Program-made: the position numbers and the translations under genes | Assembly: GCA_004431415.1 (NCBI GenBank) | Contig: QPMI01000482.1 | Span: forward strand, 186,001 to 250,000 | Direction: 5' to 3' | Source: Cyanophora paradoxa | Taxonomy: Eukaryota > Glaucocystophyceae > Cyanophorales > Cyanophoraceae | Length of the DNA: 64,000 bases | Shown here: in pieces, positions 1 through 6,283 of the stretch | Position numbering within the stretch: the first letter of the stretch is position 1 | How the letters are laid out: the number at the start of each line of letters is the position of its first letter | Notes under the pieces: model-generated | The model's input: the letters and a program-made list of their open reading frames with translations, nothing else | Databases searched by the model: none | What the model was told of the DNA's origin: nothing

Positions 1-1
1 A

Positions 2-307
2 CATTCCGCTAATTATCTCGCGGACAGCGACCGTATCGGCACATTCCTAAGGGACAACTACGCTTTGGCGGAGGATAACACGAAATACATAATATGTGAC
101 GATCTGTTTAAGGATTGCTCAAATACGATGAGAGATGTTGATAGAAGAGCAGCGATAACAGGACGAGCTGTAAGCAATAAGGTGATGGAGGTGTTTAAGA
201 TCGGCTCGACTGTAAAAAAGGTTGGTGGAAAATCGAAGCGTGTTTATCTCGGTCTCACAAAGAACCGCGCTAACGATTTTGAAGACGATGACGAAGATGT
301 GGAATAA
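2..307 (+). CDS. C-terminal part of primase-helicase, mirrored copy (5' cut by window)
   Basis: The frame is open from the first base and ends at 307. It encodes the last ~100 residues of the primase-helicase found intact at 6284-9166: the winged-helix-like tail and the acidic end (DDDEDVE). It belongs to the left arm of the inverted repeat, so it is a mirror copy, not an independent gene. Whether it continues into a full-length second copy left of the window cannot be seen. Confidence 0.8.
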   Translation, partial: HSANYLADSDRIGTFLRDNYALAEDNTKYIICDDLFKDCSNTMRDVDRRAAITGRAVSNKVMEVFKIGSTVKKVGGKSKRVYLGLTKNRANDFEDDDEDVE

Positions 308-372
308 AACTTATTGGAAAATATACTATTGATATCTTTTTTATGATCATGAACCGTAAGACTCGGTTCTTA

Positions 373-687
373 ATAGAAGGTTACTTTAAGGTTTCTCGGA
401 GTTACTCGGAGTTACTCAGAGAGGTTACGCAGCGGTTCCGTTAATTTGTTACCATTTTCAGTATTGATATACCGAATTTCTCTTTATTTCACAGCTGTGA
501 GTTACGGTTACGCAACTTTTTGAATTCTTTCTGAAAATTTGGAGGGGGTCTTTTTATAGGTGAAGGTCTAAAACTTGCGTAACCGCGTAACTTGCGTAAC
601 CTCTACGACATTATGGTGTCATTTCTCTATTATTTTGGGTTACGTAACGTTTCTCCTTGCGTAACTTGTGTAACCTTAACGTAACCT
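373..687. repeat. GTTACG/CGTAAC array, left-arm copy
   Basis: This is the mirror image of the array at 5903-6218. One half is a cluster of CGTAAC-type hexamers and the other of GTTACG-type hexamers, with TATAAAAAGACC-like sequence between them (here on the minus strand, near 550-560). See the other copies at 10868, 12468 and 13405. Confidence 0.85.
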
Positions 688-770
688 TCTTATTAATACA
701 GATATCACATGTTCTCTCTTGTTATCATTTGTTGGCGTTATAGAATGTAGGTAAGACATCGGAAAAAGTG

Positions 771-780
771 AAAAAATGAC
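771..780 (+). promoter_or_regulatory. AAAAAATGAC box upstream of the 74-aa gene
   Basis: AAAAAATGAC lies about 50 bases before the ATG at 830 and is followed by TATAAGG. It belongs to a set of near-identical boxes upstream of most genes of element 1 and resembles the AAAATTGA early promoter of mimivirus-like viruses. Function is inferred. Confidence 0.5.
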
Positions 781-829
781 ATCTTAACTACATATAAGGT
801 TGTTGTGATATATTCATTTGATAATTAAG

Positions 830-1054
830 ATGGCTTGCAAACTCCCCGAACGCATCGACATGGGTGAATATCTCATTAAAGACCTTCCGGAAGAGTTAAA
901 ACCACTTGCACGCAAGATGGACTTAAAAGGAATACGAGAATACTATGAGAGAACCTACCCTGATTTATACAAGAAAAAACAGCGTGTCGAACCATCGGAA
1001 TGCATCACTGTTAAGGTTCCAAAAGGCGTAAAGGTCAGAATTCAGAGAATCTAA
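830..1054 (+). CDS. Small orphan protein, 74 aa (left-arm copy)
   Basis: I do not recognise this protein. It is a short, charged, soluble-looking protein (MACKLPERIDMG start, basic KVPKGVKVRIQRI end) without a membrane segment or signal peptide. The ATG at 830 is the first usable start; the open frame runs a few codons further up without an ATG. It is identical to the gene at 5536-5760 on the other arm. An AAAAAATGAC box sits ~50 bases upstream, and the GTTACG array lies further up. In this layout it is the first gene beyond the helicase tail. Confidence 0.6.
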   Translation: MACKLPERIDMGEYLIKDLPEELKPLARKMDLKGIREYYERTYPDLYKKKQRVEPSECITVKVPKGVKVRIQRI

Positions 1055-1087
1055 CACGCTGAATAATATAAAAAACAATTGTAACGC

Positions 1088-1419
1088 ATGATTAATAGAA
1101 ACAAAAAAACATTTAAAATGAAGAGCTTCTACGCTATCAGAGAGCATGACGCCCTTCTTTTTATACGCGATTCTTTGAGAATCCGGAAAACAGATGTATG
1201 GAGAAATTCGAAGACTTCTGTAAAGAATTTACCCAAATCGCTTATGGTAACACTGAAATACGAAGACCATCAAGAAAGCAAAAATTAAAAGACCTTTTTC
1301 AAAACATGATCTTGTCATTTGATGCTGATAATAGAAATACTAAATATCATAATACAGTCACAGGATCTGTTAGGGAACGTCTCCAAGAGAAATTAGCAAA
1401 ACGAAGAATTTCACATTAA
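1088..1419 (+). pseudogene. Frameshifted copy of the 110-aa basic protein
   Basis: This is the left-arm copy of the gene at 5170-5502. A run of five T near 1160, against six on the other arm, shifts the frame, so the N-terminal ~25 codons and the remainder lie in different frames. Apart from that base the two copies agree. The break is as likely a homopolymer read error as a true mutation, because all three arm differences are of this kind. Confidence 0.75.
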
Positions 1420-1597
1420 ACGCACTTTAAAAAGGGTCTTTTTGCAAACCTCCACAGAACCGTGTAGGTTTATGTTTCGATCTACGCAAACAGCTACAAT
1501 GTCCTGTATAGGTAGTTTTGAAAATTAAAGCGTTTTCACTCTTTCCTGTTCCGATAACATTCGCATTCTGAAAGAAATGACCTTAATATTAACTTCC

Positions 1598-2043
1598 TTA
1601 TTGCGTCGCGACCTTCCAATTGTTGTGATCTTTACCCAAAAGTTTGACAAAGTCTAAGATATGGATAAACTCGGAACGCGATATATCATTAGGTAAATCA
1701 AACGGCTCCGTTTCTATTTCCCAATAATTCACTTTGTAGAAATATAACAAACCGTCAGATCCCTTAGCATAATGTATATCGGGATTCTCTGTAAAATATC
1801 CGATTTGCTCAATTTCCATATTATGTCGCTATTATCTAATTCATTCATAAACATTATCAATCTGTCGATATTGATTTTAATTAAGGAAGTATTAACTGAA
1901 AACACGGGCTTTCCGTTGTACATATACGGCGTCTCCATCATTGCAATCAATCTTAGCACGAGCGTTAGGATGTCTCCCATGCCGCTTAAATGGTTTTCAT
2001 TTTTTGCCCGCTCAAAAATTGACGCCCCACAAGAACAAACCAT
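1598..2043 (-). pseudogene. Frameshifted copy of the 148-aa orphan protein
   Basis: This is the left-arm copy of the gene at 4545-4991. A run of three T near 1815, against four in the other arm, splits it into two overlapping frames (1598-1819 and 1729-2043). It is divergently arranged with the RING gene at 2052. As with the other arm differences, this may be a sequencing indel. Confidence 0.75.
2014..2023 (+). promoter_or_regulatory. AAAAATTGAC box upstream of RING gene (left arm)
   Basis: AAAAATTGAC lies ~30-60 bases before the candidate starts of the RING gene at 2052 and inside the 5' end of the divergent orphan gene. It contains the exact AAAATTGA octamer known as the mimivirus early promoter. 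Confidence 0.5.
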
Positions 2044-2051
2044 AACCTGTA

Positions 2052-2561
2052 ATGCAACGCTCTGTTATGCAACGCGCTGTAATGGAGCAATTCACTACGT
2101 TTTTCACTCAAAACAACGTTATCTATAAAGATGTGTCGCATGTATTTGCTAAGAGTTTCGAAAGAGGTTATATGATGATCGCGAAATTAGCAATGCAAAC
2201 ACCTAAGATCGTTTATATTGCTTGTCTTAAAAAAGATGCTATCCCACATTTCAGGATTCGCGGTTTTGTTAAAAACGCTGTGGTCTTAATTAAAAACGAT
2301 GATTACTATGTATCTACTGAATTCGCTAAACATCACGTCCATGATTTCTTAACCATTCCATACAGTTGCTATGTCTGTTTCGATGATAAAGAAAGTGGCG
2401 TTAGATGTCCGGCATGCAATGCAACAGTTTGCTATAAATGTTGGGCTACCATGAGTTTAAACGGTGACCGAAAATGTCCGACATGTCGCAAACAGCTAAC
2501 GCATCCATTTATGGTCGAATCTAATGATGCTACATATGTATTCGTCGAAAAAGAGAATTAA
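2052..2561 (+). CDS. RING-finger protein (left-arm copy)
   Basis: The protein has about 110 residues of undefined N-terminal domain followed by a RING-like cluster (CYVC…CPAC…CYKCW…CPTC) near residues 115-150, suggesting a ubiquitin ligase or other zinc-dependent interaction role. Three in-frame ATGs (2052, 2067, 2082) lie in a short repeated stretch; the third is equally plausible as start. It is identical to the gene at 4027-4536. Two more RING proteins with the same layout (N-terminal domain, C-terminal RING) lie at 10417 and 11831, so this is a small paralogous family. The substrate cannot be predicted; targeting host or competing-virus factors is inference only. Confidence 0.8.
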   Translation: MQRSVMQRAVMEQFTTFFTQNNVIYKDVSHVFAKSFERGYMMIAKLAMQTPKIVYIACLKKDAIPHFRIRGFVKNAVVLIKNDDYYVSTEFAKHHVHDFLTIPYSCYVCFDDKESGVRCPACNATVCYKCWATMSLNGDRKCPTCRKQLTHPFMVESNDATYVFVEKEN

Positions 2562-2745
2562 CACACTCTAAACCTCTTTCGAAATGCTATAATCCACATT
2601 GTTTACTTTTCCCCTTTGTGAATCAAACAAAAGAAGTAATCGGAACTATTTGCTTACTACCTTTTTTACATATTGTAGCCAAATAGTTTTGTCTCTTGTT
2701 AAGCACAGTGCTGATTTAAAGATAAATTATGTTAATTTATGAAAG

Positions 2746-3894
2746 ATGGCGCCAAAATTAACAACCGAAACTTTCATACAGAAAGCAAAAGTGAAACATG
2801 GAGAGGCAAGGTATAATTATGACTCTGTTGAATATGTTTCAGGTCTAACACCCGTTAACATATTCTGTAATACTTGTCAAAAAGTTTTCGCACAGAAGCC
2901 ACAATATCACCTTGCAAATAATGGTTGTCCATCCTGTGGAATCAAAGCCATTTCAAAGAAAAAACGAAATGTTTTAACTGACATGATAGCCAAAGCTAAA
3001 CAAATACATGGAGATCTTTACGATTACTCTTTCATTTGTGATTATGAAGGAATCGATAAAAAAGTTATCATTAGATGTAACACCTGTAAATCTGAGTTTT
3101 TGCAAACATTCAATAATCATTTAAGAAAAGCAGGCTGTAAATTGTGTTCTTCTAAACAAGGGGGTTTAAAAAATCGACTGACAAAAGAAGAAGTTTTAGA
3201 AAGATTTCGTGAAGTTCATGGTAATAACTATGATTATTCACATATGGATTTCCGAACTACAAGTATTCCTATAACTATCAAATGCAACAGTTGCAGTCGG
3301 CTTTTCGAGCAGAAACCTGAAAATCATTTTAAATCAGGTTGTCCCCATTGTGCATGTGCAAAATTGGGCAGGCAGCTACGAGTTACACAAGAATTGGCTA
3401 TACAAAGGTTTAGAGAAGTTCATGGGGACTCTTTTGATTACTCATTTATGGAATTCGAAACTGTAATGAAACCAGTTAAAATCATATGCAGGTCTTGTAA
3501 TACAATGTTTGAAAAACGCCCCTGTGATCATTTAAAAAGCGGCTGTGTTAATTGCAAAACATCTATATCGAAAGGAGAGCAAAAGGTTAAATCAGAGTTA
3601 AACTCTTTGGGAATCGAATTTTTTCAACAACATGTGTTTAAGGATTGCCGACATAAAAAACCTTTAAGATTCGATTTTTATATACCATCTTTAAAGGTCG
3701 CAATCGAATATGATGGACGACAACATGGGCAAATTATTAATTTCTTTGGAGGTAAAGAGGCATTTGAAGAAACACTTATAAGAGATGGAATTAAAAACAG
3801 ATTCTGTGAAGCAAATAATATAAGGCTTCTTCGGATTCCGTTTTATGTTAAAGACATTAAAGGAACTATCGATGACTTCTTTAAAAGTCTTTAA
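2746..3894 (+). CDS. EDxHD/Vsr-like nuclease with four treble-clef zinc repeats
   Basis: Four ~65-residue repeats of the form HG..YDYS…C..C…F.Q…H…GC..C occupy residues ~5-270. Each contributes two CxxC pairs, as in the zinc modules that precede nuclease domains in phage and giant-virus homing endonucleases. The C-terminal ~105 residues read GEQKV…FDFYIP…IEYDGRQH…RDGIKNRF. This fits the EDxHD variant of the PD-(D/E)XK/Vsr fold: Glu in GE, Asp in FDF, His in QH, Asp in RDGIK. All key residues are present and the gene is intact. It is the only gene in the loop of the palindrome, which suggests an invasive endonuclease, or possibly a junction-processing enzyme. The start ATG at 2746 follows an AT-rich leader. 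Confidence 0.85.
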   Translation: MAPKLTTETFIQKAKVKHGEARYNYDSVEYVSGLTPVNIFCNTCQKVFAQKPQYHLANNGCPSCGIKAISKKKRNVLTDMIAKAKQIHGDLYDYSFICDYEGIDKKVIIRCNTCKSEFLQTFNNHLRKAGCKLCSSKQGGLKNRLTKEEVLERFREVHGNNYDYSHMDFRTTSIPITIKCNSCSRLFEQKPENHFKSGCPHCACAKLGRQLRVTQELAIQRFREVHGDSFDYSFMEFETVMKPVKIICRSCNTMFEKRPCDHLKSGCVNCKTSISKGEQKVKSELNSLGIEFFQQHVFKDCRHKKPLRFDFYIPSLKVAIEYDGRQHGQIINFFGGKEAFEETLIRDGIKNRFCEANNIRLLRIPFYVKDIKGTIDDFFKSL

Positions 3895-4026
3895 GACAAA
3901 ACTATTTGGCTACAATATGTAAAAAAGGTAGTAAGCAAATAGTTCCGATTACTTCTTTTGTTTGATTCACAAAGGGGAAAAGTAAACAATGTGGATTATA
4001 GCATTTCGAAAGAGGTTTAGAGTGTG

Positions 4027-4536
4027 TTAATTCTCTTTTTCGACGAATACATATGTAGCATCATTAGATTCGACCATAAATGGATGCGTTAGCTGTTTGC
4101 GACATGTCGGACATTTTCGGTCACCGTTTAAACTCATGGTAGCCCAACATTTATAGCAAACTGTTGCATTGCATGCCGGACATCTAACGCCACTTTCTTT
4201 ATCATCGAAACAGACATAGCAACTGTATGGAATGGTTAAGAAATCATGGACGTGATGTTTAGCGAATTCAGTAGATACATAGTAATCATCGTTTTTAATT
4301 AAGACCACAGCGTTTTTAACAAAACCGCGAATCCTGAAATGTGGGATAGCATCTTTTTTAAGACAAGCAATATAAACGATCTTAGGTGTTTGCATTGCTA
4401 ATTTCGCGATCATCATATAACCTCTTTCGAAACTCTTAGCAAATACATGCGACACATCTTTATAGATAACGTTGTTTTGAGTGAAAAACGTAGTGAATTG
4501 CTCCATTACAGCGCGTTGCATAACAGAGCGTTGCAT
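4027..4536 (-). CDS. RING-finger protein (right-arm copy)
   Basis: This gene is identical in sequence to the left-arm copy at 2052-2561. The predicted protein has up to 169 residues with the RING cluster near residues 115-150 (CYVC, CPAC, CYKC, CPTC). A nearby His (HHVH) precedes the cluster. Promoter signal: AAAAATTGAC on the minus strand at 4565-4574, about 30 bases before the first ATG. It is divergent from the 148-aa gene with only 8 bases between the start codons, so the RING promoter lies inside the neighbour's coding region. Role as E3 ligase is inferred from the RING alone. Confidence 0.8.
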   Translation of the reverse strand: MQRSVMQRAVMEQFTTFFTQNNVIYKDVSHVFAKSFERGYMMIAKLAMQTPKIVYIACLKKDAIPHFRIRGFVKNAVVLIKNDDYYVSTEFAKHHVHDFLTIPYSCYVCFDDKESGVRCPACNATVCYKCWATMSLNGDRKCPTCRKQLTHPFMVESNDATYVFVEKEN

Positions 4537-4544
4537 TACAGGTT

Positions 4545-4991
4545 ATGGTTTGTTCTTGTGGGGCGTCAATTTTTGAGCGGGCAAAAAATGAAAACCATTT
4601 AAGCGGCATGGGAGACATCCTAACGCTCGTGCTAAGATTGATTGCAATGATGGAGACGCCGTATATGTACAACGGAAAGCCCGTGTTTTCAGTTAATACT
4701 TCCTTAATTAAAATCAATATCGACAGATTGATAATGTTTATGAATGAATTAGATAATAGCGACATAATATGGAAAATTGAGCAAATCGGATATTTTACAG
4801 AGAATCCCGATATACATTATGCTAAGGGATCTGACGGTTTGTTATATTTCTACAAAGTGAATTATTGGGAAATAGAAACGGAGCCGTTTGATTTACCTAA
4901 TGATATATCGCGTTCCGAGTTTATCCATATCTTAGACTTTGTCAAACTTTTGGGTAAAGATCACAACAATTGGAAGGTCGCGACGCAATAA
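4545..4991 (+). CDS. Orphan protein, 148 aa
   Basis: I do not recognise this protein. It begins with a Cys-containing stretch (MVCSCG), then a mostly helical-looking middle (LTLVLRLIAMMET) and an acidic, aromatic C-terminal half. No clear domain, signal peptide or membrane anchor is seen. It is intact here, whereas the left-arm copy is frameshifted at a T run. The internal Met in MGDILTL (codon 22) is an alternative start that would relieve the overlap with the divergent RING gene's promoter box. Confidence 0.55.
   Translation: MVCSCGASIFERAKNENHLSGMGDILTLVLRLIAMMETPYMYNGKPVFSVNTSLIKINIDRLIMFMNELDNSDIIWKIEQIGYFTENPDIHYAKGSDGLLYFYKVNYWEIETEPFDLPNDISRSEFIHILDFVKLLGKDHNNWKVATQ
4565..4574 (-). 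promoter_or_regulatory. AAAAATTGAC box upstream of RING gene (right arm)
   Basis: The minus-strand AAAAATTGAC lies 29 bases before the first ATG of the RING gene at 4536. It is an exact match to the giant-virus early octamer AAAATTGA. Confidence 0.5.
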
Positions 4992-5169
4992 GGAAGTTAA
5001 TATTAAGGTCATTTCTTTCAGAATGCGAATGTTATCGGAACAGGAAAGAGTGAAAACGCTTTAATTTTCAAAACTACCTATACAGGACATTGTAGCTGTT
5101 TGCGTAGATCGAAACATAAACCTACACGGTTCTGTGGAGGTTTGCAAAAAGACCCTTTTTAAAGTGCGT

Positions 5170-5502
5170 TTAATGTGAAATTCTTCGTTTTGCTAATTTC
5201 TCTTGGAGACGTTCCCTAACAGATCCTGTGACTGTATTATGATATTTAGTATTTCTATTATCAGCATCAAATGACAAGATCATGTTTTGAAAAAGGTCTT
5301 TTAATTTTTGCTTTCTTGATGGTCTTCGTATTTCAGTGTTACCATAAGCGATTTGGGTAAATTCTTTACAGAAGTCTTCGAATTTCTCCATACATCTGTT
5401 TTCCGGATTCTCAAAGAATCGCGTATAAAAAAGAAGGGCGTCATGCTCTCTGATAGCGTAGAAGCTCTTCATTTTAAATGTTTTTTTGTTTCTATTAATC
5501 AT
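5170..5502 (-). CDS. Basic orphan protein, 110 aa
   Basis: This is a Lys/Arg-rich small protein (RRPSRKQKLK near the middle, RERLQEKLAKRR at the end), possibly nucleic-acid binding. I do not recognise the family. Its C-terminal layout (FDAD…, then a charged helix ending LxxKLxxR) weakly resembles the end of the 99-aa protein at 11226-11525, so the two may be distant paralogs. It is intact on this arm and frameshifted on the other. It is the second gene after the GTTACG array, in the same orientation as the 74-aa gene with a 33-base gap, so the two are probably co-expressed. Confidence 0.55.
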   Translation of the reverse strand: MINRNKKTFKMKSFYAIREHDALLFYTRFFENPENRCMEKFEDFCKEFTQIAYGNTEIRRPSRKQKLKDLFQNMILSFDADNRNTKYHNTVTGSVRERLQEKLAKRRISH

Positions 5503-5535
5503 GCGTTACAATTGTTTTTTATATTATTCAGCGTG

Positions 5536-5760
5536 TTAGATTCTCTGAATTCTGACCTTTACGCCTTTTGGAACCTTAACAGTGATGCATTCCGATGGTT
5601 CGACACGCTGTTTTTTCTTGTATAAATCAGGGTAGGTTCTCTCATAGTATTCTCGTATTCCTTTTAAGTCCATCTTGCGTGCAAGTGGTTTTAACTCTTC
5701 CGGAAGGTCTTTAATGAGATATTCACCCATGTCGATGCGTTCGGGGAGTTTGCAAGCCAT
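5536..5760 (-). CDS. Small orphan protein, 74 aa (right-arm copy)
   Basis: This gene is identical to that at 830-1054 and starts at the ATG pairing with 5758-5760. The upstream AAAAAATGAC box (minus strand, 5810-5819) and the GTTACG array at 5903-6218 form its likely promoter region. Product unknown; short, charged and soluble-looking. Confidence 0.6.
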   Translation of the reverse strand: MACKLPERIDMGEYLIKDLPEELKPLARKMDLKGIREYYERTYPDLYKKKQRVEPSECITVKVPKGVKVRIQRI

Positions 5761-5809
5761 CTTAATTATCAAATGAATATATCACAACAACCTTATATGT
5801 AGTTAAGAT

Positions 5810-5819
5810 GTCATTTTTT
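5810..5819 (-). promoter_or_regulatory. AAAAAATGAC box upstream of the 74-aa gene (right arm)
   Basis: This minus-strand box lies 50 bases before the ATG and is followed by TATAAGG, as in the mirrored copy. Confidence 0.5.
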
Positions 5820-5902
5820 CACTTTTTCCGATGTCTTACCTACATTCTATAACGCCAACAAATGATAACAAGAGAGAACATGTGATATCTGTATTAATAA
5901 GA

Positions 5903-6218
5903 AGGTTACGTTAAGGTTACACAAGTTACGCAAGGAGAAACGTTACGTAACCCAAAATAATAGAGAAATGACACCATAATGTCGTAGAGGTTACGCAAGT
6001 TACGCGGTTACGCAAGTTTTAGACCTTCACCTATAAAAAGACCCCCCTCCAAATTTTCAGAAAGAATTCAAAAAGTTGCGTAACCGTAACTCACAGCTGT
6101 GAAATAAAGAGAAATTCGGTATATCAATACTGAAAATGGTAACAAATTAACGGAACCGCTGCGTAACCTCTCTGAGTAACTCCGAGTAACTCCGAGAAAC
6201 CTTAAAGTAACCTTCTAT
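5903..6218. repeat. GTTACG/CGTAAC array (copy B)
   Basis: The left half (to ~6020) is dense in GTTACG and GGTTAC-type hexamers on the plus strand. The right half (from ~6075) holds the reverse, CGTAAC and GTAACC, so the whole is an imperfect, outward-symmetric iteron cluster. Between them is a conserved core, CACCTATAAAAAGACCCCC. The array lies between the 74-aa gene start and the helicase stop. Similar arrays at 10868, 12468 and 13405 have the same order and orientation. Candidate replication origin, protein-binding array or bidirectional control region. Confidence 0.85.
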
Positions 6219-6283
6219 TAAGAACCGAGTCTTACGGTTCATGATCATAAAAAAGATATCAATAGTATATTTTCCAATAAGTT

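Larger units (their letters stand above)
1..2694. repeat. Left arm of a ~2.7-kb inverted repeat
   Basis: Position 1 pairs with 6590 and position 2694 with 3894. In the stretches I compared, the arms differ only by three one-base deletions in this arm, all in homopolymers: G5 against C6 near 547, T5 against A6 near 1160, and T3 against A4 near 1815. Two of these break genes that are intact in the other arm. The repeat may extend left of the window. It is either a real palindrome (viral terminus or concatemer junction) or a fold-back sequencing/assembly artefact. Confidence 0.95.
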